From Gracilimonas sp017641085 (GTDB lineage: Bacteria; Bacteroidota; Rhodothermia; Balneolales; Balneolaceae), in assembly GCF_046115515.1 (NCBI RefSeq), contig NZ_CP175953.1: 64,000 nucleotides of DNA; one strand, given 5' to 3'. The notes under the pieces are model-generated. The model was not told where the DNA came from and did no database searches. It worked only from the letters and a program-made list of their open reading frames with translations. Shown one piece after another: positions 43,132 through 53,500 of the stretch. Position 1 is the stretch's first letter, and each line of letters begins with the position of its first letter. The position numbers were made by a program, and so were the translations under genes.

Positions 43132-44496
43132 ATGAGAAAACACATTCTATTATTGGCGTTGTTGTTCTTGGGTACGAGTATGCAGGCAACTTTTGCCCAG
43201 ACTACACCCGCACACGCGCTAAAAAATATTACTATTCATAATGCTGATGGTTCTGTAACCGAGTCTGCCACTATTGTATGGCGAAATGGAGTTATAGAAG
43301 CTGTTGGTACCAACGTTAACATTCCTTTCGATGCTTTTGAGATAGATGGAGGAGACAGTCTCCATGTATATCCGGGCTTTATCGATGGATTTTCTATTTG
43401 GGGAAGTCCTCATTTGCCTCGAAATCTTGAAGAGCTTGATAATCCCGGCGACCCTCCCTATGACCGTGCCGGAATTCAACCCGAAAGGAAGCCAAGTCTC
43501 TTATTAAAAGAAGACAAAGCTTTTGAAGCAGGTATGAAAGCCGGTTTTACCACAGCAGCCCTTTATCCGAACGGCTATATGCTGCCCGGGCAGGTAGAAG
43601 CTTTTTACCTTGCACCTGAATCAGATAAGGTAAGTTTATTGAAGGAAAGCATGGCTCTTGCCGGTTCCTTTGATGAAGCTCCCGGTGGATGGGGCAACGG
43701 AGCCTATCCATCTACGATGATGGGAGTGATGGCTCAGTTCAGGCAGCTTATGTTTGAAGCCACGGCTCTGCAGCAGCACATCAAGTACTACTCTCAGAAT
43801 CCTGAAATGCCGGCTCCAAACCGTGATAAAGTACTGGAAGCTTTATTTCCACTGGTAAATAAAGCAACACCGCTTTATTTCGAGGTGGATTCCAAAGAGC
43901 ATATGGAACGGCTATTCAAATTACAGGATGAATTTGGGTTTAAAGCCGTCATTGTTTCCGGTAAGGAAGCCTATGCAAAGTCAGCTGAACTGAAGCGGAG
44001 AAATATTCCTGTACTGGCAAGTATCGATTTTACTGAAGCCCCGGAGTGGTACTCCAAGATGAAGAAAGCCGAAGAAAAATCGGAGGATGAAAAGGAAGAC
44101 TCCGATGAATCTGAAGAGAAAGAAGAAGAGATTTCGGAAGAGGAACAGCAGTATCGTGATAAGCGACTGGCTGCATGGAAAGCTGAAGTCACGAACATCA
44201 GGAAGCTGATGGATGCCGGTGTATCTGTAGGATATGCTTCAGCCGGGCTTGAGTTGAAAGACCTTTCAAAAAACATAGAGATTTTAATGGATGAAGGCGG
44301 ACTTTCTGAGGCTGATGTTGTCAAACTCATGACAATGAATACAGCTTCCATCCTTGGTTTAAACAACACATTGGGAAGTTTGGCTAAAGGAAAGAATGCC
44401 AGCTTCACTGTTTTTGATAAAGCCATGTCGGAAGATAAAGTTAAAGTGCTGCACAGCATTTCGAATGGCACTATTCACGAATTTAACGGAGAGTAA
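43132..44496 (+). CDS. Amidohydrolase-family exported protein without the HxH metal site (probable pseudoenzyme)
   Basis: The 454-residue product has a Sec signal ending in FAQ. The amidohydrolase composite domain and barrel are recognisable (VWRNGVIEAVGTNV, YPGFIDGFSIWG, MTMNTASILGLNNTLGSLAKGKNASFTVFDK), but the HxH positions read Phe87 and Ile89. A strongly acidic linker (KSEDEKEDSDESEEKEEE) near residues 310-335 has no counterpart in the other two paralogues. It heads a trio of tandem homologues, 2 nt before the next. Hydrolase activity is unlikely; a binding or subunit role is inferred. Confidence 0.72.
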   Translation: MRKHILLLALLFLGTSMQATFAQTTPAHALKNITIHNADGSVTESATIVWRNGVIEAVGTNVNIPFDAFEIDGGDSLHVYPGFIDGFSIWGSPHLPRNLEELDNPGDPPYDRAGIQPERKPSLLLKEDKAFEAGMKAGFTTAALYPNGYMLPGQVEAFYLAPESDKVSLLKESMALAGSFDEAPGGWGNGAYPSTMMGVMAQFRQLMFEATALQQHIKYYSQNPEMPAPNRDKVLEALFPLVNKATPLYFEVDSKEHMERLFKLQDEFGFKAVIVSGKEAYAKSAELKRRNIPVLASIDFTEAPEWYSKMKKAEEKSEDEKEDSDESEEKEEEISEEEQQYRDKRLAAWKAEVTNIRKLMDAGVSVGYASAGLELKDLSKNIEILMDEGGLSEADVVKLMTMNTASILGLNNTLGSLAKGKNASFTVFDKAMSEDKVKVLHSISNGTIHEFNGE

Positions 44497-44498
44497 AG

Positions 44499-45875
44499 AT
44501 GAAGAAACTAATTACACTTTTTGTGCTCCTTGGTTTCTGTATCTCAGCTGAAGCTCAGGAAAAAGGCTCGGTGCTGATACAGAATGCAACGGTTATCACG
44601 ATTACTGCCGGAGATCTCGAGGATACGGATGTGCTCATTCGTGACGGTATTATTCGCGAAATAGGAAAAGACCTGCGTGCCCCCCGAGGCGTTGAAACTA
44701 TTGATGCGTCCGGAAAATATCTGATGCCGGGTATTATCGATGCCCATTCTCACCTGAATGGAGTTGACATCAATGAAGGCCGAAATCCGGTTACTGCAGA
44801 AGTCACCATGGAAGAATCGGTAGATCCTAATGAAGTGGGAATCTATCACGCATTAGCCGGCGGTGCTACTTCCATTCACCTGATGCACGGCTCTGCAAAT
44901 GTAATAGGAGGTCAGGGCGAAACGCTTAAACTTCGCTACGGTGCTTCACAGGAAGGCATGAAGTTTGAAGATGCTCCAAGAACCATCAAGTTTGCTTTGG
45001 GTGAAAACCCAACTCGTGTCCACGGACAGGGCAATGGCATTCAGCCCCGAACCCGAATGGGGGTTGAGCAGGTTATCAGAGGCCACTTCGATGAAGCGAT
45101 CGACTACAAACGTAAACGAGAGGCTTACCTGAAGGCAAAAGAACAATACGACCGAAGAGGTCGTGGAACTCCTCCAGTGCCGGTAGCAAAAAACCTTCGG
45201 TACGAAGTGTTAAATGATATCATCGAAGGGGAGATTCTGGTTCATTGCCATTCGTACCGCTCTGATGAGATTCTCATGCTGATGCGTGTTTTCAATGATT
45301 ATGGGGTTAAGAATTATACCTTCCAGCATGCCAACGAGGCGTTCAAGGTAGCACCTGAACTGGCAAAAAACGGAGCACACACTTCGGTATTCTCTGACTG
45401 GTGGGCGTATAAGTTTGAAGTGTATTATTCTACTGCTTACAACGCTTCTATTTTGAATGCCAATGGAGTGATTAATTCAATCAATAGTGATAACGATCAG
45501 TTGCTCCGAACGCTGAATCATGAAGCAGCAAAGGTAGTCCGATATGGAAATACATCCGTAAACGATGCCCTGAAAATGATCACCTTGCATCCGGCTATTC
45601 AACTGGGTATTGATGATCGTGTGGGAAGTATCGAAGAAGGGAAGCACGGTGATGTTGTAATCTGGGATGGACACCCTTTCAGCATTTACAGCAAGGCGGT
45701 AATGACTTTCGTGGACGGTAAAAAGTACTTCGATCTTGAAAATGATCCTGACGACATGCGTATCCAAATAAATCCGGGAACGGATTTTGAGGACGGTGCT
45801 AACCACCGCGAAATCATATCAAGACGAAAAGATGATTCCTGCCTGCAGGATGCATTCATTCTATTTCAAAACTAA
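44499..45875 (+). CDS. Metal-dependent amidohydrolase, exported, intact active site
   Basis: The 458-residue product has a Sec signal ending in AEAQ. The metal site is intact: HxH in IIDAHSHLNG (His83 and His85), His in ILVHCHSYR, His in FQHANEAFK and Asp in INSDNDQLL. The pattern matches imidazolonepropionase-like amidohydrolases (PF01979) typical of Bacteroidota periplasm; the substrate is unknown. It sits in the middle of three tandem homologues and is the only one with a complete site. Confidence 0.85.
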   Translation: MKKLITLFVLLGFCISAEAQEKGSVLIQNATVITITAGDLEDTDVLIRDGIIREIGKDLRAPRGVETIDASGKYLMPGIIDAHSHLNGVDINEGRNPVTAEVTMEESVDPNEVGIYHALAGGATSIHLMHGSANVIGGQGETLKLRYGASQEGMKFEDAPRTIKFALGENPTRVHGQGNGIQPRTRMGVEQVIRGHFDEAIDYKRKREAYLKAKEQYDRRGRGTPPVPVAKNLRYEVLNDIIEGEILVHCHSYRSDEILMLMRVFNDYGVKNYTFQHANEAFKVAPELAKNGAHTSVFSDWWAYKFEVYYSTAYNASILNANGVINSINSDNDQLLRTLNHEAAKVVRYGNTSVNDALKMITLHPAIQLGIDDRVGSIEEGKHGDVVIWDGHPFSIYSKAVMTFVDGKKYFDLENDPDDMRIQINPGTDFEDGANHREIISRRKDDSCLQDAFILFQN

Positions 45876-45890
45876 ACAGGAGACAGAATC

Positions 45891-47207
45891 ATGAAGAAAC
45901 TAAATATTTTTGTTTTTACAGTTGCTCTGCTGTTTGGATTGAATGCCACAGCGGAAGCACAAATCACCGAAAAACCTGAATTTGGTAAATTCGCCATTAC
46001 AGGAGCCACCATTCATACCGTAACTAATGGAACCATTGAAGGTGGAGTCATTTTGATTGACGGAGAAAAGATTGTCCAGGTAGGTCAAAATGTGAAAGTA
46101 ACCAATGATTACCAGCGTATTGATGCCTCCGGTAAACACGTTTACCCAGGGTTCATTGACGGCTGGTCAGCTTTAGGATTGGTTGAGGTTTCTGCTGTTG
46201 CGGTAACCGTAGATAACCGTGAATTAGGGCGTTTCAACCCCCATATGTATGCATTTACAGCCTTCAACCCGCATAGTGCTTCCGTTCCTGTAACCAGAGT
46301 GAGCGGAGTCACAACGGTGATGACCCACCCAAGTTCGGGAAGTATTGCCGGTAAAGGAGCGGTTATGGATTTGTGGGGATATTCTCCGGATTCAATGGCC
46401 GTAAAGAAAAGCGGTGCACTGATTCTCAACCTTCCATCTTCGCAAGGCGGAGGCTGGTGGGATGACCGGTCAGAAAAAGAGATCAGGAAACAATATGAGC
46501 AGAACATCAAAGAGATCAATGAGTTCATTGACAAAGCTAAATTCTATCATGAAATGATGGAAGCTTACAATGCAAATCCCTCTGGCAAAACAAAGCCTGA
46601 CTTTGATCCGCGTATGCATGCCATGCAAGAGGTGCTTTCAGGAGATGTTCCGGTTGTGATTCCCGTAAATCGCGAGCAGGAGATACTTGATGCCATAGAA
46701 TGGACGAAGTCTCATGAGAACATGAACTTTGTTTTTGCGGGCGTTGAAGAAGGCTGGCGGATAGCGGATGAAATTGCTGAAGCCGGCATCCCGGTTTTAA
46801 CAACCACTCTTTACACTCCGGCCCGTGACTACGATAACTATCAGCGGCCCTATCAAAACCCCGGTTTGATGGCTGCAGCAGGAGTGAAGGTAGCTATCGT
46901 TTCTGATGACACAGAAAACTCCCGGAACGCGCCATTCGAAGCCGGATATGCCGCTGCATATGGCTTGGGCAAAGAAGAAGCGATCAAAGCTTTAACTATT
47001 AACCCGGCGGAGATTTTTGGCGTGGATGATGTACTCGGATCATTGGAAGCAGGTAAACAAGCGAACTTGTTCATCTCTGATGGCGACCCGCTGGAGCCTA
47101 TGACCAATATTGAGCAAGTATTTATAAAAGGGTATAAAATCCCTATGACAAGCCGCCACACTCAGCTTTATGATGAATTTTTGAATCGTGATGCTGTGAA
47201 TAAGTAA
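45891..47207 (+). CDS. Amidohydrolase-family exported protein, HxH replaced (probable pseudoenzyme)
   Basis: The 438-residue product has a Sec signal ending in EAQ. It keeps the family layout (YPGFIDGWSALGLVEV, GVTTVMTHPSSGSIAGKGAVMDLWGYS, FGVDDVLGSLEAGKQANLFISDGDPLEP), but the HxH positions read Trp92 and Ala94, so the site equals that of the first paralogue in being lost. An intact His remains at MTHPSSG. It is the last of the trio and is followed by a strong terminator. It may be a partner or regulatory subunit of the middle enzyme (inference). Confidence 0.75.
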   Translation: MKKLNIFVFTVALLFGLNATAEAQITEKPEFGKFAITGATIHTVTNGTIEGGVILIDGEKIVQVGQNVKVTNDYQRIDASGKHVYPGFIDGWSALGLVEVSAVAVTVDNRELGRFNPHMYAFTAFNPHSASVPVTRVSGVTTVMTHPSSGSIAGKGAVMDLWGYSPDSMAVKKSGALILNLPSSQGGGWWDDRSEKEIRKQYEQNIKEINEFIDKAKFYHEMMEAYNANPSGKTKPDFDPRMHAMQEVLSGDVPVVIPVNREQEILDAIEWTKSHENMNFVFAGVEEGWRIADEIAEAGIPVLTTTLYTPARDYDNYQRPYQNPGLMAAAGVKVAIVSDDTENSRNAPFEAGYAAAYGLGKEEAIKALTINPAEIFGVDDVLGSLEAGKQANLFISDGDPLEPMTNIEQVFIKGYKIPMTSRHTQLYDEFLNRDAVNK

Positions 47208-47238
47208 GCTTTTTAAGCTTTCGTTATAGTCTCCTTAT

Positions 47239-47269
47239 GCCCGTTCCAAAATTTGGGACGGGCTTTTTT
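47239..47269 (+). terminator. Rho-independent terminator after the amidohydrolase trio
   Basis: gcccgttccaaa (47239-47250) pairs with tttgggacgggc (47252-47263; one wobble) and is followed by a T-run (47264-47269). It lies 31 nt after the last stop. Confidence 0.9.
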
Positions 47270-47444
47270 ATATCATAGTCACTTATGAAGGTACTTTTTT
47301 ATAAGGTTGATTTTGTTATTTTCTGCTGTTTAAAAATTCTAAGGGTGTTTTTTTACCACATTAAGTCTGATGAACGCGGATTGACATCCAATCCGGAGAT
47401 TATTGGTTATCAGATTAATTCTGAAATGGAAGCAGGCATTGAGT

Positions 47445-49427
47445 ATGAAATTGAAGGTTAGTAGTTTTTTCGCAGCTGTACTTTTTTTACTGCCGGTTTT
47501 GATATTTGCTCAACAGCGTACACCATCCATCAGCCTGCATGAAATTAAAAAGGAAATAGAGCAGCTGGAATCTCAGGATGATAAACTGAGAACCTATATT
47601 GAAATGAGTAACCGGTATTTCCGGAATGCTCCGGACTCATTGCTGGTCATTGCAGACGAAATTAATGGGCTCGAAGGTGTTGAAGGAGAAAAGAAGGAAG
47701 CATTTATATCATTTCTGAATGCAAATGCCTACAGGCTGATGAATGCTGATTCAGCTATTTTCTATGCATCCAAAGCGTCCGGCATCCTGCGGGAACTGAA
47801 GGAACACGATTCTTACCTGATGATGGAAAACCTTCAGGCTATGCAATACGCCCGAAAAGATCAGTACCTGGAAGCGGAGTCGTTATATCTGGATGCCATT
47901 ACTTATCGGAGTGAACTTGAGGATCAAATTGAGTATCCCGTACAATTTTTCTATGGAAATCTCGGGAACTTATATGTTACCGTTGGGGCACATGATTTGG
48001 CGATAGAGATGTTTGAAAATTTTTTGGAATATGAAGACAGTCCCCCAAACCGATGCAATATCCTTTCTAAGCTGGCAAACAGCTTTATGGAGCTTGAAAA
48101 TACGGACAAGGCCATTTCTACCTTAAGTCCATGCCTGGAGTACGAAAACCTGCCACCGCCTATAAAAGCTATAGTTCGTTCCAATTTAAGCACGATGTAC
48201 AAACAAAAGAACGATATTGACCGTGCCACACAACTAATGGAAGAAGCTACAGCAATCAGTTCCCGGTATCGGATACCTAATATTGGGAACGGGCATTTAT
48301 ACCGTCTCGGTGAGCTTTATTTAGAGCAAGGAATGGTTACAAAAGCGGATTCTGTGGGAAATATCATAAACACTGCTCCGCCAACTGCTTTTTCCAGACC
48401 CAATGAGGACATTGTAAAGCATGAGTTTCTTTCAAGATTACATTTTGCCAAAGGGGATTATGAAAAAAGCCTGGAATATTCAGACCGGGCCATTGAATTG
48501 GCAAACACCCATAATCTCTTCCAAATGATGAGGAATGTTTATGCCCTGAAAGCCGAAGCCTATGAGGAAATGGGTGATCTGAATAATGCCCTTGTGAATG
48601 AGCGGCTTCAACGAAAGCATGAAAAAGAAGTTAACGACAGGAGGAAAGAGCGTAACGATGCCATGCTTTCTGTACGTTATCAGCTGCAGAATAAAGAAGC
48701 TCAGCTAATGGACGCCAACCTGGAGATAGAAAACATCAGGCTTAGAAATATGCTGATTATCGTCGGGTTGATATTGATTACCGGCTATATTTTCTATCGA
48801 TACCGGTTGTACTATCTACTGAAGGAAGAGAAGACAAGGAATCAGATTGCGCGTGATTTACATGATGATTTGAGTGGGACATTGAGCAGTATCAGTTTTT
48901 TCAGCGAAGCGGCACATCGGGTCAATAAAGATCGGGGAGACTCCGAAAGGTTTCTCAATATCATCACCAAAAGTGCTGTTGAGGCCAAGGAAAAAATTAA
49001 TGACATCATTTGGGCGATCGATCCATCCAAAGATGACTGGTCGGTATTTCTGAAAAAGTGCAAGCGCTTTGCCGCTGATGTGCTGGATAGCAACGACATT
49101 GAGTATAGCTTTGATATGGATGATGATTTCAGTTTCCCCGTAGAACTTCAATTTCGTCAGAATTTGTGGCTCATTTATAAAGAGTGTATTACTAACCTGA
49201 GTAAGCATGCCCAAGCCACAAAGGTTGAAATCTGCTTAAGAGAGAAAGGGGATCATGTGTTTCTTAGTATTTCTGATGATGGCTCCGGTTTTGATCAGGA
49301 AAGTCTGAAATCAGGCAATGGAATAGATAACATCCGGTATAGGGCTGAACAAATACAGGGTTCAGCCGATCTTAAATCAGCTCCCGGAGAGGGCACGAAA
49401 TGGACCTTTACGTTCAGTTTATCCTGA
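47445..49427 (+). CDS. Sensor histidine kinase with TPR-type sensor region (NarL/LytS-like kinase)
   Basis: About 660 residues from ATG 47445 (the frame extends 14 codons upstream). Signal: MKLKVSSFFAAVLFLLPVL to IFAQ. Residues 25-400 are helical TPR-like repeats (LYLDAITYRSELEDQIEYPVQFFYGNLGNLYV and others), followed by a coiled coil, a membrane helix (MLIIVGLILITGYIFYRY) and the HisKA_3-type block RDLHDDLSGTLSSISFFSE with phosphoacceptor His473. The ATPase domain shows NLSKHAQATKVEI, DDGSGFD and GNGIDNIRYRAEQIQGSADL. It lies 75 nt upstream of its cognate NarL-type regulator. The sensed signal is unknown. Confidence 0.88.
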   Translation: MKLKVSSFFAAVLFLLPVLIFAQQRTPSISLHEIKKEIEQLESQDDKLRTYIEMSNRYFRNAPDSLLVIADEINGLEGVEGEKKEAFISFLNANAYRLMNADSAIFYASKASGILRELKEHDSYLMMENLQAMQYARKDQYLEAESLYLDAITYRSELEDQIEYPVQFFYGNLGNLYVTVGAHDLAIEMFENFLEYEDSPPNRCNILSKLANSFMELENTDKAISTLSPCLEYENLPPPIKAIVRSNLSTMYKQKNDIDRATQLMEEATAISSRYRIPNIGNGHLYRLGELYLEQGMVTKADSVGNIINTAPPTAFSRPNEDIVKHEFLSRLHFAKGDYEKSLEYSDRAIELANTHNLFQMMRNVYALKAEAYEEMGDLNNALVNERLQRKHEKEVNDRRKERNDAMLSVRYQLQNKEAQLMDANLEIENIRLRNMLIIVGLILITGYIFYRYRLYYLLKEEKTRNQIARDLHDDLSGTLSSISFFSEAAHRVNKDRGDSERFLNIITKSAVEAKEKINDIIWAIDPSKDDWSVFLKKCKRFAADVLDSNDIEYSFDMDDDFSFPVELQFRQNLWLIYKECITNLSKHAQATKVEICLREKGDHVFLSISDDGSGFDQESLKSGNGIDNIRYRAEQIQGSADLKSAPGEGTKWTFTFSLS

Positions 49428-49438
49428 TAGTACCATAG

Positions 49439-49465
49439 AACTGCCTGATCAGGTAGTTACTTTTT
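49439..49465 (+). terminator. Weak hairpin-T element between kinase and regulator
   Basis: aactgcct/aggtagtt (49439-49446 with 49451-49458, one G-T wobble) with gatc loop, followed by actttttc. It may act as an attenuator or as a palindromic operator just upstream of the response-regulator gene. Strength is uncertain. Confidence 0.4.
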
Positions 49466-49502
49466 CTGATTTAATGGCTATATAGCATTAAAAATCCGGC
49501 AC

Positions 49503-50126
49503 ATGATCAACATTGTAATAATCGAAGACAACAAGTATATGAGGGAAGGGTGGAAAACCATCCTCGACTTTGAGCAAGACTTGTGTGTAATAGCTGAGTA
49601 TGAAAGTTGTGAAGATGCCTTTGAAGGTGCACAGCTTGCAAAAGCCAACGTTGTTCTACTTGATATTCAGTTGCCGGGGATTCATGGCACAGAAGGAGTG
49701 AAGATCATCAGGAACAAATTTCCGGAACTTTCTGTGCTGATGGTTACCATTCACGATGATGACGAACGTATATTTAAAGCACTCAAAAATGGGGCGATCG
49801 GCTACTTATCCAAGAAAATATCCCCTGATGAATTAATTGAGGCCGTTCATATTGCACAAAATGGTGGATCTCCCATGAGTCCGAATATTGCTCGAAAGGT
49901 CATCAATTCTTTTCAGGCTTCGGGAGACGTTGATATTGAACTCTCAGATACCGAGACTCAAATTCTCACCTTACTTGCTGAGGGCTGTTCCTATAAAGGC
50001 ATATCCAAAGAGGTTTACCTCTCTGTTGATGGAGTGCGCTATCACATCCGTAATATTTACAATAAGCTGGAAGTGAGCAATAAAAGCGAAGCCGTTGCGA
50101 AAGCTCTTCGTGATAAACTTATTTGA
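49503..50126 (+). CDS. NarL/LuxR-type response regulator (partner of the TPR kinase)
   Basis: The 207-residue product has a receiver domain with acidic pocket IIEDNKYMREGWK, phosphoacceptor Asp54 in VVLLDIQLPG, the Thr in MVTIHDDDE and Lys in LSKKISPDEL, and a LuxR-type helix-turn-helix LSDTETQILTLLAEGCSYKGISKEVYLSVDGVRYHIRNIYNKLEV. It is strongly similar to the regulator at 60332-60970, including the REGW block and SPNIARKVI. It probably acts on the neighbouring surface-protein gene or its own operon (inference). Confidence 0.93.
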   Translation: MINIVIIEDNKYMREGWKTILDFEQDLCVIAEYESCEDAFEGAQLAKANVVLLDIQLPGIHGTEGVKIIRNKFPELSVLMVTIHDDDERIFKALKNGAIGYLSKKISPDELIEAVHIAQNGGSPMSPNIARKVINSFQASGDVDIELSDTETQILTLLAEGCSYKGISKEVYLSVDGVRYHIRNIYNKLEVSNKSEAVAKALRDKLI

Positions 50127-50171
50127 AGCAAATCTTAGGTTTATTAAAAAAACCTAATAACTCGAATACTG

Positions 50172-50185
50172 CATAAGTATGTAGT
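50172..50185 (+). promoter_or_regulatory. Shared 14-bp intergenic motif, copy 1 (CATAAGTATGTAGT)
   Basis: CATAAGTATGTAGT lies 46 nt after the response-regulator stop. An identical copy occurs at 60252-60265, before the second regulator gene. The core CATAAGTATG is near-palindromic, like NarL-family binding sites. See the matching entry and finding. Confidence 0.45.
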
Positions 50186-50304
50186 GTTTGATGAAGAAAA
50201 AATATCGATCATAGTGTCGTATCAGAGTTAAAACTGGTTTGGGTTTTTCGGGGTACAATTTACCAAACCGAGTTTTTCTGATTTACTAACCTAAAGAACT
50301 GCTA

Positions 50305-50338
50305 AAGGCCTGTCTTTGAAATGACGGGCCTTTTTGTT
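50305..50338 (+). terminator. Rho-independent terminator after the first regulator locus
   Basis: aaaggcctgtc (50305-50315) pairs with gacgggccttt (50324-50334, one wobble), followed by tttgttt. It is preceded by tactaacctaa (50285-50295), the same 11-mer that precedes the terminator at the second locus. Confidence 0.88.
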
Positions 50339-50499
50339 TGTATAGCTTATCTATTAAAAGCAGTGAGGGTCAAAGAAAACTGAGTTCTTACCATCAGTTG
50401 CATTCATAACGGGCCGGCAATAGGTTGGTTCTTGCTACAATCACCCCGCCATTTTCTGATGTTATACCTGGATAATATTACCCTGATATAAAGACATAA

Positions 50500-50525
50500 A
50501 AAGGGCTGCCCGAAAGCAGCCCTTT
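50500..50525 (-). terminator. Rho-independent terminator of the giant surface-protein gene
   Basis: aaagggctgc/gcagcccttt (50500-50509 with 50516-50525, ccgaaa loop). On the minus strand the 3' side continues as a T-run (ttttatgt), 33 nt beyond the stop codon at 50559. Confidence 0.9.
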
Positions 50526-50558
50526 AAAGTTACTATGTGTTTAACTAAACGCTGAGTT

Positions 50559-53500
50559 CTATTTGATCAGCATCAGTTTCTTCGTTTGAACGAAGTCACC
50601 GGCTACGATTCGGTATATATACATACCACTTGCAAGGGTAGCGGCATCGAACTGTACTTTGTACGTTCCGGCACTCTTACGATCGTTAACCAGGGTCATT
50701 ACTTCCTGCCCAAGTGTATTGTACACTTTCATTATAACATCACTTGCTTCCGGGATGCCATATTGAATAGTGGTTGTTGGGTTGAATGGATTCGGGTAGT
50801 TCTGATCCATATGGAATTTTTCAGGAATAACGTTTTCCTCTTCATTCGAAGTAACGGTAGGGTCAATTCCAACAGTGAATGAAACCGCATTCGCCTGGTT
50901 GGAGGCTCTGTCCATGATACCGCCTTCGTGATAATTCTCGATTTCGAAATCATCTTCTCTACATACGGTTTCACATGTTTTCAGAGAATCCTCATCGAAA
51001 ACAAAGTCACCGTTATGCACTACGAACTCGTAACCGGAAACTTCCAGTTCCTGATTAAAGACAACTTCGAAATACAAGCCCATTGAATCGCTTCGGCTTC
51101 CGTCGCCCATCATGAAATCACCTTCGCTATACTGCTTAAAGTATCGCTTGAAGACATCCTGACGGTAGTGCCATGTACCTGAGGCAGTATCATAGGCTCC
51201 ATAACGCTTGTCAGGTTCAATCAGGTAAACATCTACAAAGATTTCGTCCAGAGCTACTCCGGATCCGGGCTGGTCGCCGGCCATTGCATCTCTTACTTTG
51301 AACGAAAGGGTGTTTTTATGACCGGATTGAATCATATCTACGAACTGAATATCCTGAGAAATTACAGGCTTTTTCTTATCAACTATGAAATCGTAGGTTA
51401 CATCAAGGCGGTTGCCATTGTCGTTGGTTATTACAAACCGTACGGTATGCAGACCTTCATTTAGGTTCAGGTCTTCGATATCATAATCTGATTCAAGTCT
51501 GAGTCCGTTTTCTAATCCATCAGGGAAGTTAGTGTCATACTCCACAATTGAGCCATCAACTATCACCCAGTATTCATCAAAGCTATTTACTTTATCATCT
51601 GAAACGGTGATAGAAAGTAAATGATCTTCGTTTACATAAGGCGAATCACTGTCAATGGAAGTATTTACTACTCTCATTGACCCCGGATTATTGACAATTG
51701 CTCCTTCAAGTACCAGGGCAAATCGCATGGCATTGGTAGGGAGGTAGTCCATTGTGAAATGGAACATATTATTGTCAGTATCAATCTGCTTATCAAGAAT
51801 ACCCTGGAAGCTGATATCGGTGTCTCCTACATCGGTAAATCCAACGCAGAGGGCAGCGATTTCATCATCAGTGGATCCATTCTCATTAAGGTCCATGATG
51901 TCAGCCGGGTTGTAAGCAATAGAGAAGTTCACTCTACGTCCTTCACGTACAGCATTACTTGTAAATGAATTCAGGTAATAAGCCGTGCCGATCTGGCCGT
52001 ATTGAGCTTCACTGTCGTGCGTAAAGAACAAACTTGAAGGATCTTCTTCAATCATAAGATTGGCATTTCTGTCAAGCGTATTCTCCTGTATGTCAATCAT
52101 GAAGTTACCATCTTGCGAAGTAACTGTACCGCCATTTTGGGCAGCTACTCGCTGTACTTCAATGATTTCGCGTGTCATGATGGTTTCTCCGGTTGGTAGT
52201 ACCGTAGTTACGTAAGCAAAAAACTTACCGCCACCGGTAATATCAATGTCATCATCCAAACGAATGGTATTTCCATCAGCTTTGAATCCAAGATAGTTAC
52301 CATCTATTGCTTCAAGCGGGCTGGAAATTCCAAACCACTCTGTATCGGTATAACCGGCCCAGCGTGGGAAAATAGCCCATTCCAGATCATTTAGCGTAGA
52401 GAATGTATTCTCATCGGCTAAAAGGAACAGACTTACATTGTCGTTAGTATTGATTGGCGCGATTTCTACTCGTATGTCATTGATCTCACCTTTAGCTCTG
52501 TAGAGAGAAAGATCGATATCATCCGAAGTAATAGGGGTAAAAACGCCCTGCATTTGATTTACCTCAGGCCCGGCTTTCGCTCGTACATCTGAGCTTTCGG
52601 AATGGTTAATCATGATGGTGGTAGAGTTTTGATACTCCGACTCGTACAACTCTTCATTTTCACCGGCTGTTAATCGGAACATCAGGTTACCTAACGGTAA
52701 CTGGAAATCTTCCAGGTTCATCATGGCTTGTTTGAAGCCATCATAACTTGCGCTGGTGTAATAATCGAAATCACCGTCTTCAATCACAGACACCTGCTCA
52801 TAGGTAGCTCCACTATCGGTAGAAACTTCCAGAATGGCCGTTTGTGTATGTGGAGTAGCCTGTACGTAAATATCACCGTGTTCGTCACTTAAACCGGTAA
52901 TGTGAGCTCTTGGACCAACAGCTGTAAACTCGACTGTTCCCGCTTCGTAACGGTTTCCAAAGTCATCGATCAGGTACATGGTAAGTACATAAACAGCACC
53001 CGGATCTAAATCATCCACGTCCAGTTCATATGTTGCTCCGGCACCTGTCAGAGTAGCTATGGTTTGGTCTTGAGAAGAACGGAAGGCATCATAATCGCCC
53101 GGTTCTCTTGCAGCTCCTCTTCGGATATCCAAAACAGCCCGGTTGAAGTCGTTTTCTTCTTCATCCAGCTCAAAACCGATCGTTACCATACCGCTCCATA
53201 CGTTGAAGTCTATGAAAGACTGAGAATCCCAGTCATCAGAATTAACAGGAGAGGAAGGATGTTCAATTGACATGCCGTTAACAGCAATGGCTCCGGATGG
53301 GGAGATATCGTCGTAGAAAACTTCGATAGTGGCTACCGCCATCGGGTCATCCATATTACCGGTGATATTCTGAAAAATTCCTGCGGAGTCAAAACCGACT
53401 GCACGGAAAGTAAATACCCCCTCCACATTGTCGATATCGAACAAGGTTTCCAGTGTAGCCTCATCTACATCGGTAGTGAAGATGCCATCCGTTGTTTCCA

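Noticed and set aside
43971..44471. 166-codon minus-strand ORF with long Ser-rich tract
   Set aside because: Antisense image of the Glu-rich linker in the first amidohydrolase gene.
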